Below, in pieces: positions 1 through 10,244 of a stretch of 64,000 nt of DNA (its first letter is position 1; the number at the start of each line of letters is the position of its first letter). Below the pieces are notes generated by a model. It was not told the origin of the DNA. It was given only the letters and a program-made list of their open reading frames with translations, and searched no databases. This stretch comes from Enhydrobacter sp. (GTDB lineage: Bacteria; Pseudomonadota; Alphaproteobacteria; Reyranellales; Reyranellaceae). The translations under genes were made by a program, and so were the position numbers. Where the stretch lies: positions 4,214,473 through 4,278,472 of the forward strand of contig CP075528.1 in assembly GCA_025808875.1 (NCBI GenBank), in the 5' to 3' direction.

Positions 1-453
1 CAATGCCTCGCCGAAGGCTTTGCTGACCCCATAGCGGCTGTCGGGCCGCACCGTGACGTCGGGTCCGATACGGCGTGCCCGTGGATAGAAGCCGACGGCG
101 TGGTTCGACGAGGCGAAGACGATGCGCGCCACGCCGGCCAGCCGCGCCGCCTCGAAGAGATTGTAGCAGCCGACGATGTTGGATTGCAGGATCGCGTCCC
201 ATGGTCCCTCGACCGAAAAGCCGCCGAAATGCAGGATGCTGTGGGTGCCCTCGACCGCGCGGGCAACCTCGTCGGGCCTGGCAAGATCGCAGGGAACGAA
301 CGTTTCGTGCGGCTGCAGGCCGTCTGGTCGCGCTCGATCGCTGAGCACCAGCCCCGGATAGAGTGGCGCGAGCAGGGGTCGTATCATCGTGCCGATGCCG
401 CCGGCGGCGCCGGTCAACACGATGCGGCGCGACGGGTCCAGCGGCTCGGTCAT
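1..453 (-). CDS. NAD-dependent epimerase/dehydratase, uronate dehydrogenase-like (3' end cut by window)
   Basis: The visible 151 residues are the N-terminal half of a short-chain sugar dehydrogenase; the gene continues past the left edge. A Rossmann glycine motif TGAAGGIG lies at residues 14-21. A serine-rich strand SSNHAVGFY is followed by the catalytic YGVSK near residue 143. The SNHxxGFY and YGVSK pair is typical of uronate dehydrogenases, which oxidise galacturonate or glucuronate to the aldarolactone with NAD, so that activity is the best guess; other extended SDR sugar epimerases are possible. The ATG at 451-453 was chosen because the glycine motif follows at the usual distance. The gene is divergent from the acetyltransferase starting 39 bp away. 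Confidence 0.8.
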   Translation of the reverse strand, partial: MTEPLDPSRRIVLTGAAGGIGTMIRPLLAPLYPGLVLSDRARPDGLQPHETFVPCDLARPDEVARAVEGTHSILHFGGFSVEGPWDAILQSNIVGCYNLFEAARLAGVARIVFASSNHAVGFYPRARRIGPDVTVRPDSRYGVSKAFGEAL

Positions 454-492
454 TGTTGCCTCTCTCGGTCGGTTGCGGCGATACACTGTGGC

Positions 493-936
493 ATGGCCGG
501 TTCCATCCGTCGCGCCCGCCCCGAGGACCATGCGCGTATCACCGCGATTCGCAACAGCGTGAGCGAAAATGTCCTGAGCGATCCCGGTCAGGTGACCGTC
601 GAGGACTACAGGTGGTTCGAGCAAAGTCCCGGCGTCTGGGTATGGGAGGAGAACGGCACGATCCTGGGATTCTCCGCCGCCGATACACGCGACGGCTCGA
701 TCTGGGCGCTGTTCGTTGCTCCGGGCCATGAGCGCCGCGGCATCGGCCGTGCCCTGTTCGACAAGGCGTGCGACGTGCTGCTTGAGAATGGCCATCGCAC
801 CGCCCTGCTGACGACGTCGCCCGGTACCCGGGCGGAGGGCTTCTATCGCGCGGCGGGATGGCAGGCGATCGGCACCAGCCCGAGGGGAGAGTTGATCTTC
901 CATGCGGTTCTCCGACCCGGCGGCACTCGGCTATAG
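493..936 (+). CDS. GNAT family N-acetyltransferase
   Basis: A 147-residue protein of single-domain GNAT size, which would transfer an acetyl group from acetyl-CoA to an amine. The acetyl-CoA pyrophosphate-binding motif is visible as ERRGIGRALF around residues 78-87, preceded by the beta-4 strand IWALFVAPGH. A tyrosine in FYRAAGW is in the usual general-acid position. The open frame extends upstream to about 100, but those residues overlap the opposite-strand dehydrogenase and look like shadow sequence, so the ATG at 493 (MAGSIRRARPED) is preferred. The substrate cannot be told from sequence. Confidence 0.82.
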   Translation: MAGSIRRARPEDHARITAIRNSVSENVLSDPGQVTVEDYRWFEQSPGVWVWEENGTILGFSAADTRDGSIWALFVAPGHERRGIGRALFDKACDVLLENGHRTALLTTSPGTRAEGFYRAAGWQAIGTSPRGELIFHAVLRPGGTRL

Positions 937-945
937 TCGGCCTCG

Positions 946-3078
946 ATGGCCGCCACCGCACCGACAGACCCGGTCCCCTCTTCTCGATGGGGCCTGGGGA
1001 CGAAGCTCTTCGCGATTCTGGCGCTATTGGGCACGGTCGCCGTCGCCGTCACCGCGATCCTGAGCTACACGAGCTCGCGTGCCGCGCTGGAAGATGCCAT
1101 CTTCAGGCAGCTGACCTCGGCTCGCCATACCAAGGCCCGCCAGGTCGAAGCTTACTTCCGCACCGTGCGCAACGAGCTTCGCCTGCTCGCCAGCACCCGG
1201 ATGGTAGTCGATGCCGCCAAGGGCTTTCGGACGGCCTTCGAGGAACTCGAGCATAAGGGTGTGAACGACGACCTGCGCGAGAAGGTCGAGCAGTGGTACG
1301 CCGCGCACTATCTGCCGGACGTGAGCCGTCTGACGGGAACGGCGGCGGTGGCGGCGGACTACCTGCCCGATGGGCCGGCCGCGATCTATCTGCAGTACCA
1401 TTACATCGTCGCCAACCCCAATCCGCCGGCGCGGCGCGACCTGCTCGACGATGCCGGCGACGGCAGCGCCTACAGCGCCCTCCACGCCGTCTTCCACCCG
1501 CTGTTGCGCAGCGCCGCGACGACCGTCGGCTTCTTCGATTTCATGCTCGTCGATGCACACAGCGGACGAAACACCTATGGCATGACCAAGGAGCCGGACT
1601 TCGCGACGTCACTGCGCACCGGCCCCTATCGACAATCGCACTTCGCGGCAGCCGCGGCGCAGTGCTCGGCCCAGGCCGATCCCTCGGCGAGCTGCCTGGA
1701 GGACTTCTCCCCCTATCTTCCCGCCGACGGCGAACCGTCGGCATTCATGGCGGCACCCGTGATCGACCAAGGGAAAGTGATCGCCGTTCTGGTCGCCCAG
1801 CTGTCGATCACCGAGATCGACCGCGTGGTCACCGGCGATCGCCGCTGGCAGCACGACGGCTTCGGCGCGACCGGCGAGACCTATCTGGTCGGTCCCGATT
1901 CGCGCGTTCGGTCAGGCGAGCGGCTGTTCTACGAGAACCGCGACTCCTACTTCGCCGAGCTGCGGGAGACCGGCCATCCGCCGGAGGAAATCGAGGCGAT
2001 TCGCCGCCACGGATCGCCCGTCCTGGTGCGCCGCATCGACACGCAGGCCACCCGAGCGGCGCTGGCCGGCATCGAAGGAACCGGAGAAGTGATCGGGCCG
2101 CGCGGCGAGCTCACGCTCGCCTCCTGGGGGCCGCTGGCCATCCCGGGGGTCAAATGGGCGCTGGTAGCGGAGATCGACGCGTCCGAGGCATTTGCTCCGG
2201 TCTATCGGCTCGAACGCACGCTCGCGGTCATCGGCGGCATCGTCCTGCTGATGGTGATCGGTGTCGGTGCCTGGCTTTCGCGCCACCTGCTCGGCCCACT
2301 GCGCGACCTGACGTCGGGCGTGCGGCGCTTCGCGGGCGGAGATCGGGCGGCGCACGTGCGGGTGCGCACACAGGACGAGGTTGGCCAACTCTGCGTCGCC
2401 TTCAACGGCATGATCGACGACATCAATGCCAAGGACGCCGTGATCGAGGCCAAGAGCCGCCAGGTCGAAGACCTGCTGTTGAACGTGCTGCCGGCTCCCA
2501 TCGCCAACCGGCTGCGCGAGGGCGAGCAGAGCATCGCGGACGGCTTTGCAGACGTGAGTGTGCTGTTCGCCGACATCGTCGGCTTCACCCAACTTTCCTC
2601 CGAGATGCCGCCGCAGAACGTCGTGGCCCTGCTCAATGGGCTGTTCACGCGGTTCGACCAGGCGGCGCACGAACTCGGCATCGAGAAAATCAAGACTGTG
2701 GGCGATGCCTACATGGCCGTCTGCGGCCTGCCGGATCCGGTTCCCGACCATGCCGTGCGCGTCCTGCGAATGGCGATTCGCATGGTCCATATCGCGCGCG
2801 AGCACGCCCTCGAGAACAAGGTCGACATGAAGTTGCGCGTCGGCATCAACAGCGGGCCGGTGGTCGCCGGCGTCATCGGCAAGAGCAAGTACATCTACGA
2901 CCTGTGGGGCGACACCGTGAACCTGGCGAGCCGCATGGAATCGGGAGGTGTACCCGGCGCCATCCAGGTCACCCGCTCGGTCTACGAGCAGCTCAAGGAC
3001 CAGTTCGCCTTCGAGGCGCGTGGTCCGGTCGAGGTCAAGGGCAAGGGCAGCGTCGAGGCTTGGTTGTTGCGCCTGTAG
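946..3078 (+). CDS. membrane-anchored class III adenylate cyclase with periplasmic sensor and HAMP domain
   Basis: A 710-residue receptor-type cyclase. Transmembrane helices lie at about 20-41 and 424-444 and bracket a periplasmic domain of about 380 residues that looks Cache-like. A HAMP domain (about 445-498) and a short linker with LLLNVLP follow, then the class III catalytic domain (about 535-710). Metal-binding aspartates are D543 (FADIVGFT) and D587 (VGDAYM). The purine-selecting pair is K583 (KIKTVGD) and D652 (YDLWGD), the lysine/aspartate combination of adenylate rather than guanylate cyclases. Expected role: making cAMP in response to an extracytoplasmic ligand, which is unknown. 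It starts 9 bp after the acetyltransferase stop. Confidence 0.93.
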   Translation: MAATAPTDPVPSSRWGLGTKLFAILALLGTVAVAVTAILSYTSSRAALEDAIFRQLTSARHTKARQVEAYFRTVRNELRLLASTRMVVDAAKGFRTAFEELEHKGVNDDLREKVEQWYAAHYLPDVSRLTGTAAVAADYLPDGPAAIYLQYHYIVANPNPPARRDLLDDAGDGSAYSALHAVFHPLLRSAATTVGFFDFMLVDAHSGRNTYGMTKEPDFATSLRTGPYRQSHFAAAAAQCSAQADPSASCLEDFSPYLPADGEPSAFMAAPVIDQGKVIAVLVAQLSITEIDRVVTGDRRWQHDGFGATGETYLVGPDSRVRSGERLFYENRDSYFAELRETGHPPEEIEAIRRHGSPVLVRRIDTQATRAALAGIEGTGEVIGPRGELTLASWGPLAIPGVKWALVAEIDASEAFAPVYRLERTLAVIGGIVLLMVIGVGAWLSRHLLGPLRDLTSGVRRFAGGDRAAHVRVRTQDEVGQLCVAFNGMIDDINAKDAVIEAKSRQVEDLLLNVLPAPIANRLREGEQSIADGFADVSVLFADIVGFTQLSSEMPPQNVVALLNGLFTRFDQAAHELGIEKIKTVGDAYMAVCGLPDPVPDHAVRVLRMAIRMVHIAREHALENKVDMKLRVGINSGPVVAGVIGKSKYIYDLWGDTVNLASRMESGGVPGAIQVTRSVYEQLKDQFAFEARGPVEVKGKGSVEAWLLRL

Positions 3079-3099
3079 AGGTCGGGCGATGTCGGACCG

Positions 3100-4329
3100 T
3101 CACGCGCCGTCGGCCAGTTCGATCAGCAAGTTCAGCAACACCTGAGCGCCCGCCGCCAGATCGGCAGGCGCGGTGTGCTCCTTCACGTTGTGGCTCAGTC
3201 CCGCCACGGATGGCACGAAGATCATCGCCGTCGGGCAGAGACGCTGCATCATCTGGGCGTCGTGGCCGGCGCCCGACGGCATGCGGCGCGTGCTGAGTCC
3301 GAGGGCGCGGGCATGATGCTCGACGCGATCGACGAGGCCGCCGTCGAAGATCACCGGCTCGAAGCGCGCCAGCACCCTGCTTTCGACCTCGACGCGTTCG
3401 GCCGCCGCGACCTCGGCCACATGCGTGGCGACATGCGCCTCGGCTTGTCGAAGCTTCTGCTCGTCGGTGTTGCGCAGATCGACAGCGAAGACGGCGCTGT
3501 TCGGCACGACGTTGATCAGGTTGGGCCTGAGCGACAGCGCACCCACCGTCGCGACCTGGTTGCCGCCCATCTCCCAGGCGAGCTTCCGCGCGAACAGGTT
3601 GACCGACGCGGCAAGGTAGCCCGCATCGCGACGCAACCGCATGGGCGTGGTGCCAGCATGGTTGGAGACGCCGGTCACCGCGTACTCGGTCCACGAGATG
3701 CCCTGCACGCTTTCGACCACGCCGATCCGCACCTTTTCCTCGTCGAGGATCGGGCCCTGCTCGATATGCAGCTCGACGAAGGCGTGCGGCCTGAGCGCGC
3801 CGGGTGTCGCCGAGCCGAGATAGCCGATGCGCCGCAGTTCGTCGCCGACCGGGATGCCGTCCTTGTCGATCGCGGCATAGGCCTCGTCGAGCCCGAGGCC
3901 GCCGGCATAGACCAGGCTGCCCATCATGTCGGGCTGGAAGCGCGCGCCTTCTTCGTTGGTGAAGAACGCGACGGCGATCGGCCGGCGCGTGACGACGCCG
4001 GCCTCGTTGAGGGCGCGCACGACCTCGAGGCCGGCGAGTACGCCGTAGTTGCCGTCGTAGCGGCCGCCGGTGCGGACCGTGTCGATGTGACTGCCGGTCA
4101 TCACGGGCGCCAGCTTCTCGCGGCCGGCGCGCAGGCCGATCACGTTGCCGATGGCGTCGATCTGGACGGCCAGACCGAGTTCCTTCATCCAGCCGACGAC
4201 GAGGTCGCGCCCGGCCTTGTCCTCGTCGCTGAGCGCCAGCCGCGCGCAGCCGCTGCCCTCGATGGCGCCGACCCGCGCGAGCTCGTCGAGCGTGGCAAAA
4301 AGATGGCGGTCGGACAGACGTGGCGGCAT
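3100..4329 (-). CDS. M20 family Zn-dependent amidohydrolase (N-carbamoyl-L-amino-acid hydrolase / hydantoinase type)
   Basis: A 409-residue cytosolic di-metal hydrolase of the AmaB / allantoate amidohydrolase / ureidopropionase branch of M20. Metal ligands are visible as H81 and D92 (GSHIDTV then GRYDGNYGV) and E126-E127 (TNEEGARF). A later GAGHDAQ segment supplies the C-terminal ligand histidine. Such enzymes cleave N-carbamoyl or N-acyl amino acids, ureidoglycine or beta-ureidopropionate; the substrate here is not determined. The ATG at 4329 has GGGGAA just upstream and was preferred to an in-frame GTG at 4347. The gene is convergent with the upstream cyclase and divergent from the DsbD gene. 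Confidence 0.85.
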   Translation of the reverse strand: MPPRLSDRHLFATLDELARVGAIEGSGCARLALSDEDKAGRDLVVGWMKELGLAVQIDAIGNVIGLRAGREKLAPVMTGSHIDTVRTGGRYDGNYGVLAGLEVVRALNEAGVVTRRPIAVAFFTNEEGARFQPDMMGSLVYAGGLGLDEAYAAIDKDGIPVGDELRRIGYLGSATPGALRPHAFVELHIEQGPILDEEKVRIGVVESVQGISWTEYAVTGVSNHAGTTPMRLRRDAGYLAASVNLFARKLAWEMGGNQVATVGALSLRPNLINVVPNSAVFAVDLRNTDEQKLRQAEAHVATHVAEVAAAERVEVESRVLARFEPVIFDGGLVDRVEHHARALGLSTRRMPSGAGHDAQMMQRLCPTAMIFVPSVAGLSHNVKEHTAPADLAAGAQVLLNLLIELADGA

Positions 4330-4425
4330 CGAATTCCCCAATCGCACCGGGTGTTTAGACTATCACGGCGCGTTGATCCGGATTGCCTTGCCAGACGCCG
4401 GCCGGAAGGTCACTTACTAGGCCTC

Positions 4426-6549
4426 ATGCTGCGTCTGCTCACCCTCCTGTCCGCCCTGGTGCTAGGCGGTCCGGTCCTCGCGCAGTCCGTGGTGACGACG
4501 GACAATGTCCGCGCCGAGCTGGTCTCGGAGACGGCGACCGTCAAGCCCGGCGAGCCGTTCTGGGTGGGCCTGCGGCAGACCCTCCGCCCGAAATGGCACA
4601 CCTATTGGAAGAATGCCGGCGATTCGGGCCTGCCGACCGAGATCCGCTGGACGCTGCCGGCGGGCGTCACGGCCGATCCGATCGTCTGGCCCGCGCCCGA
4701 GGTGATCGATGTCGGCGGCATCATCAATTACGGCTACCACGGCGACATCCTGTTGCTGGTGCGCCTCACGCCGCCGGCCGATCTGGCGACGCCGTCGCTG
4801 AAGCTCGTCGCCGAGGCCGAATGGTTGGTCTGTGAGGATGTGTGCATTCCCGAGCAGGGCACGTTCGCGCTCGACCTGCCGGTCGCCGGCACGGCGATTC
4901 CAGCCGATGCGCCGACGCGTGCCTTGTTTGACGCGGCGCGCCGCAACGTGCCGACCGAGAGCCCGTGGCCGGCGCGCTTCGGCCTCGCCAAGTCGGGCGA
5001 CGCGACGCTCATCGTCGAGGCCAAAGGCCTGAAGCCCGAGACGATTCGCGGCGTCTATTTCTTCCCGGCCGAATGGGGCGCGGTTGCTCACATGGCGCGA
5101 CAGAACGCGCGCATCGACGGCGACGGCATCCATATCCCGTTGCGCAAGGGCGAGGGCAAGGCGGGCACGCCGCACGCGCTCGCCGGCACCCTGGTGCTGA
5201 CCGAGAAGACGGCCGACGGCGAGCATCGCCAGGCGTTCGACCTGCAGGCGCGCTTCGATCCCTCCTTCGTGCCGGCCGCGTTGCCTGCGGCCGCGCCGTC
5301 GCTGTCGCTGCTCGAAGCGCTGGCCTTCGCGCTGCTGGGCGGGCTGATCCTGAACCTGATGCCCTGCGTCTTCCCGGTGCTGGCGATGAAGGCGGCCTCC
5401 TTCGCCAAGCTCGCCGGACGCAAGCGCGCCGAGTTGACGCGCGACGGCGTTGCCTACACGGCCGGCGTGCTGGTCGCCTTCGGTGCCATGGCCGCTGTGG
5501 TGCTGGCGGTGCGGGCGAGCCTGGGCGACGTCAGCTGGGGCTTCCAGTTCCAGTCGCCGATCTTCTCGCTGCTGATCGCCTATCTCTTCTTCGCGGTCGG
5601 CCTCAACCTGTCGGGCGTCTTCGAGGTGCGTGGCGCCTTCGCCGGCGTCGGCCACGGGTTGGCGTCGCGCGGCGGCACCACGGGCGCGTTCTTCACCGGC
5701 GTGCTGGCGGTCGTGGTGGCGACACCCTGCACCGTGCCCTTCATGGCGGCTGCCGTCGGTTTCGCGCTCAGCCAGCCCGCGCCCCAGACCGTGGCGGTGA
5801 TGATGGCGATGGGGCTCGGCCTCGCCCTGCCCTATCTCGCCCTGACGCTCACGCCTGCCCTGCATCGCCTGATGCCCCGGCCCGGTCCGTGGATGGACCG
5901 GCTGCGCCAGTTCCTGGCCTTTCCGATGTACGCCTCAGCGGTGTGGATGATCTGGGTCCTGACCCAGCAGACCGGCGCCGACGGCGTGCTCTACGCGCTG
6001 GGCGGCATGGTGCTGATCGCCTTCGCCGCCTGGCTGCTGCGCCTCGATGGGGCGGCGACGGTCGGCAGCTGGCTGCGCCGCGGTGTGGCCGCTTCCGCCG
6101 TGCTTCTGGCGTTCGCGGCGGTGCTCAAGGTCGACGACGGCCCGGCGACCGCGGCCTCCTCGTCGGGCGGCGCGGCCTCGTCCATGACATTCGACGGCTG
6201 GGAGCGCTATTCGCGCGCCCGTCTCGACGCGGCGCTGACCGCGCGCCAGTCGGTGTTCATCGACTTCACCGCGGCCTGGTGCATCACCTGCCTGGTGAAC
6301 GAGCGCGTGGCGCTCGAGACGGCGGGCGCGCGCCGGGCCTTCGAGCAGACCGGCACGGTCAAGCTCAAGGGCGACTGGACCAACCGCGATCCCGAGATCA
6401 CCGCTATGCTCAAGGAACACGGCCGCGCCGGCGTGCCGCTCTATCTCTACTGGTCGGCCGGCGCCGACCGGCCGACAATCCTGCCGCAGGTCCTGACCGA
6501 GGCGATCGTCGTTTCCACCCTGACTGCCAAGCAATCCGCATCACGTTAG
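4426..6549 (+). CDS. DsbD/ScsB-type transmembrane thiol:disulfide reductase
   Basis: A 707-residue three-part electron carrier that moves reducing power across the inner membrane to periplasmic thiol proteins. A signal peptide (about 1-20) precedes a periplasmic alpha-like domain with a cysteine pair C136-x3-C140. An eight-helix-type membrane domain follows, with the two redox cysteines C314 (MPCVFP) and C435 (TPCTVP). The C-terminal thioredoxin domain carries WCITC (C619, C622). The long N-terminal domain with KWHTYWKN resembles ScsB and copper-tolerance DsbD variants more than E. coli DsbD. The open frame runs 1.2 kb upstream, but the ATG at 4426 starts the signal peptide. The redoxin gene follows after 9 bp and is a likely partner. 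Confidence 0.92.
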   Translation: MLRLLTLLSALVLGGPVLAQSVVTTDNVRAELVSETATVKPGEPFWVGLRQTLRPKWHTYWKNAGDSGLPTEIRWTLPAGVTADPIVWPAPEVIDVGGIINYGYHGDILLLVRLTPPADLATPSLKLVAEAEWLVCEDVCIPEQGTFALDLPVAGTAIPADAPTRALFDAARRNVPTESPWPARFGLAKSGDATLIVEAKGLKPETIRGVYFFPAEWGAVAHMARQNARIDGDGIHIPLRKGEGKAGTPHALAGTLVLTEKTADGEHRQAFDLQARFDPSFVPAALPAAAPSLSLLEALAFALLGGLILNLMPCVFPVLAMKAASFAKLAGRKRAELTRDGVAYTAGVLVAFGAMAAVVLAVRASLGDVSWGFQFQSPIFSLLIAYLFFAVGLNLSGVFEVRGAFAGVGHGLASRGGTTGAFFTGVLAVVVATPCTVPFMAAAVGFALSQPAPQTVAVMMAMGLGLALPYLALTLTPALHRLMPRPGPWMDRLRQFLAFPMYASAVWMIWVLTQQTGADGVLYALGGMVLIAFAAWLLRLDGAATVGSWLRRGVAASAVLLAFAAVLKVDDGPATAASSSGGAASSMTFDGWERYSRARLDAALTARQSVFIDFTAAWCITCLVNERVALETAGARRAFEQTGTVKLKGDWTNRDPEITAMLKEHGRAGVPLYLYWSAGADRPTILPQVLTEAIVVSTLTAKQSASR

Positions 6550-6558
6550 GAGGCACGT

Positions 6559-7194
6559 ATGTCGAAGTTCGTCATGCCGCGTCGTCTCGTTCTCGCCGGC
6601 TCGGCAGCGCTCGCGCTGGCGCCGGCCACCGCCTTCGCCGCTGCCGATCTCGGCCAACCGGCGCCGCTCTTCACCGCCACCGACAGCAACGGCAAGACCT
6701 GGTCGCTCGCCGACCTGCGCGGAAAGGTCGTGGTGCTGGAGACGACAAATCACGACTGCCCCTACGTGCGCAAGCACTACGTCTCCAACAACATGCAGAA
6801 CCAGCAGCGCGAGGCTGCCGCCCGGGGCGTGGTGTGGTTGACCGTCGCCTCCTCGGCGCCGGGCGAGCAGGGCCATGTCGATGCCGCGCAAGCCAACGCG
6901 CTCACCAGGGACCGCAATGCCGCGCCGGCTGCGGTCCTGCTCGATCCGCAAAGCAGGATCGCGCGCGCCTACGACGCCACGGTGACGCCGCACATGTACA
7001 TCATCGATGCGCAGGGTCGGCTGGTCTACAAGGGCGGCATCGATTCGATCCGGTCGAGCAACCCGTCCGACATTCCCAAGGCGACGCAGTACGTGCGCGT
7101 GGCACTCGAGGAAGTGTTGGCCGGCAAGCCGGTGAGCGAAGCGTCGACGCGGGCCTATGGCTGCAGCCTGAAGTACGGCAAGAACGCGGCCTGA
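6559..7194 (+). CDS. periplasmic redoxin (AhpC/TSA-like thioredoxin fold)
   Basis: A 211-residue exported thioredoxin-fold protein. The N-terminus has RR and a hydrophobic stretch ending AFAA near residue 28, a Sec or possibly Tat signal. The active site region reads TNHDCPYVRKHY with a single cysteine C67, as in one-cysteine redoxins. The only other cysteine is C202 near the C-terminus (YGCSLKY). An RBS-like AGGAGG lies 6 bp before the ATG. Its position immediately behind the DsbD-type gene suggests it receives electrons from that protein, or reduces periplasmic peroxides or thiols; this partnership is inferred from order, not shown. Confidence 0.85.
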   Translation: MSKFVMPRRLVLAGSAALALAPATAFAAADLGQPAPLFTATDSNGKTWSLADLRGKVVVLETTNHDCPYVRKHYVSNNMQNQQREAAARGVVWLTVASSAPGEQGHVDAAQANALTRDRNAAPAAVLLDPQSRIARAYDATVTPHMYIIDAQGRLVYKGGIDSIRSSNPSDIPKATQYVRVALEEVLAGKPVSEASTRAYGCSLKYGKNAA

Positions 7195-7210
7195 CGGGCG
7201 GGCGGGCGCC

Positions 7211-8290
7211 GTGCCGCACGACGGTTGGCATCCGCACGGCCCCGATCGGGGGCACGATCATGGTGTCGAGCCGCACCGGCCGCGGCGACGGCTGGTGCTG
7301 GCGGCGGCCGCCTTCCTGCCGTTCGGCGCCGTCGGTGCGCTGGCGCAGGACGCCGGCCGGCGCATCGCCGAGGCCGCCAACGGCTTTCTCGCCGCCCTCG
7401 ACGAAAGCCAGCGCCGCCGAGCCCTGATCGCCTTCGACTCCGCCAACCGCCTGGACTGGCACTACGTGCCGCGCAGCCGCCAGGGCCTGCCGCTCGGCGC
7501 CATGCGCCCGGCGCAGCAACAGGCGGCGCGCGCGTTGTTTGCCAGCACGCTCAACGACCGTGGCCTGCGCATGATCGACGACGTGCGCGTTCTCGAGAGC
7601 ATCCTGCGTGAGCAGCAGGGCAGCTGGCGCGATCCCGACCGATACTACGTGACGATCTTCGGCCTTCCCGGGCGCTTCCCCTGGGGGTGGCGCGTCGAGG
7701 GCCATCACCTCTCGATCAACGTCACCCTGCCGGCGCCCGGACACGTCGCGGCGACCCCGTTCTTCGTCGGCGCCAATCCGGCCACCGTGCGCGGCGGTCC
7801 CCATCGCGGAATGCGGGCGCTGGGCGACGCCGAGGATCTGGCGCGCCAGCTGATGGCCGGCCTGCCCGAGGAAGCGCGGCGCGGCGCCATCATCGCCGAT
7901 CGCTCGTTCGGCGAGATCGTGGCCAGCCCGCAGCGCGAGCGCGACCTCGGCCGGCCGCGCGGGCTCGAAGTCGGCGCGATGGACGGCGTCAGCCGCAACC
8001 TGGTCGATGCCCTGCTCGACCGCTTCCTCGGTGCGCTGGCACCCGACCTCGCCGCTGCACAGAAGAGACGCGTCCTGGAGCAGGAGTTCGCCCGCTTCCG
8101 CTTCGCCTGGGCGGGCTCGCTGTCGCCCGGCGAGGCGCACTACTTCCGCGTCCACGGGCCGGCAACGCTGATCGAGCACGACAACACGCAGAACGGCACC
8201 AATCACATCCACTCGATCTGGCGCGATCTCGCGGCCGACTTCGGCAACGACGTGCTGGCCGACCACTATCGTCGTCAGCCGCATCGTTGA
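7211..8290 (+). CDS. DUF3500 family exported protein
   Basis: A 359-residue protein of the DUF3500 family, whose function is not established. Family features include the region around FDSANRLDWHYVP, the conserved GHHLSINVT segment, and the C-terminal DNTQNGTNHIHSIWRD followed by a terminal HYRRQ. A signal peptide with an RPRRR start and hydrophobic core spans about residues 23-46. The frame opens at a GTG (7211) and gives an unusual histidine-rich leader before the signal; a GTG at 7265 is an alternative start that would remove it. It follows the redoxin gene by 16 bp on the same strand and may be cotranscribed. Confidence 0.8.
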   Translation: MPHDGWHPHGPDRGHDHGVEPHRPRRRLVLAAAAFLPFGAVGALAQDAGRRIAEAANGFLAALDESQRRRALIAFDSANRLDWHYVPRSRQGLPLGAMRPAQQQAARALFASTLNDRGLRMIDDVRVLESILREQQGSWRDPDRYYVTIFGLPGRFPWGWRVEGHHLSINVTLPAPGHVAATPFFVGANPATVRGGPHRGMRALGDAEDLARQLMAGLPEEARRGAIIADRSFGEIVASPQRERDLGRPRGLEVGAMDGVSRNLVDALLDRFLGALAPDLAAAQKRRVLEQEFARFRFAWAGSLSPGEAHYFRVHGPATLIEHDNTQNGTNHIHSIWRDLAADFGNDVLADHYRRQPHR

Positions 8291-8297
8291 GGCGCAA

Positions 8298-9389
<1,092 letters not shown>

Positions 9390-9392
9390 CGG

Positions 9393-10244
9393 CTACTTCT
9401 CCGTTTCGACGAGACCGCGCACGAACTGGCGCTGCATGAAGACGACGATCAGGACTGGGGGCAGCATGGCGAGCATCGCCATGGCCATCAGCAGGTTCCA
9501 GCTCGGCACTGAGTCCACGACATTGGCCTGGCGCGAGACCGCCATGACCGTGGTGTAGAAGCTCTCCTTGGTGGTGATCAGCAGCGGCCAGAGATACTGG
9601 TTCCAGCCATAGATGAACTGGATGACGAACAACGCGGCGATCGTGGTGCGGCTCATCGGCAGCAGGATGTCCCAGAAGAAGCGCATCGGCGAGGCACCGT
9701 CCACGCGGGCAGCCTCGGTGAGCTCGTCGGGCACGCTCATGAAGAACTGGCGGAACAGGAAGGTGGCAGTCGCCGAGGCGATCAGCGGGACGATGAGGCC
9801 GGAGTACGAGTTCAGCATGTCGAGGCTGGCCACGACGCCGTAAGTCGGCACGATGCGCACCTCGACCGGCAGCATCAGGGTGATGAAGATCGCCCAGAAG
9901 AACCACATGCGGAAGGGGAAGCGGAAGTAGACGATGGCGAAGGCGGAAATGATCGAGATGGCGATCTTGCCGATGGCGACGCCCAGCGCCATGATCAGGC
10001 TGTTGGTCAGCATCAGCCAGACCGGCGCACCGCCGAAGCCGCGGCCGAACCCCTCGAACAGTACGCGCGAGTAGTTGTCGACCAGGTGCGTGCCGGGCAG
10101 CAGTGGCACCGGCGCGCGCAGCATGGTCTGCTGGTCGTGCGTCGAGGCGACGAAGGTCATCCACACCGGGAAGGCGATGACGAGCACGCCGATGAAAACG
10201 ACGAGGTGGCTGAGCGCCGTGAGATAGGGACGATTCTCGACCAT
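9393..10244 (-). CDS. ugpE: sn-glycerol-3-phosphate ABC transporter permease UgpE
   Basis: A 283-residue inner-membrane permease with about six helices. The cytoplasmic coupling (EAA) loop reads EAARVDGASPMRFFWDILLP. The size and pattern match the second permease (MalG/UgpE class) of carbohydrate importers. Its ATG shares one base with the ugpA stop (TGATG at 10246-10242), indicating translational coupling. The open frame continues far upstream over ugpA, but that part is out of frame with the real permease. Confidence 0.92.
   Translation of the reverse strand: MVENRPYLTALSHLVVFIGVLVIAFPVWMTFVASTHDQQTMLRAPVPLLPGTHLVDNYSRVLFEGFGRGFGGAPVWLMLTNSLIMALGVAIGKIAISIISAFAIVYFRFPFRMWFFWAIFITLMLPVEVRIVPTYGVVASLDMLNSYSGLIVPLIASATATFLFRQFFMSVPDELTEAARVDGASPMRFFWDILLPMSRTTIAALFVIQFIYGWNQYLWPLLITTKESFYTTVMAVSRQANVVDSVPSWNLLMAMAMLAMLPPVLIVVFMQRQFVRGLVETEK

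Noticed and set aside
1293..3296. A 667-codon plus-strand frame overlapping the membrane cyclase
   Set aside because: It is a +2 shadow of the cyclase gene, arginine-rich with no domain features.
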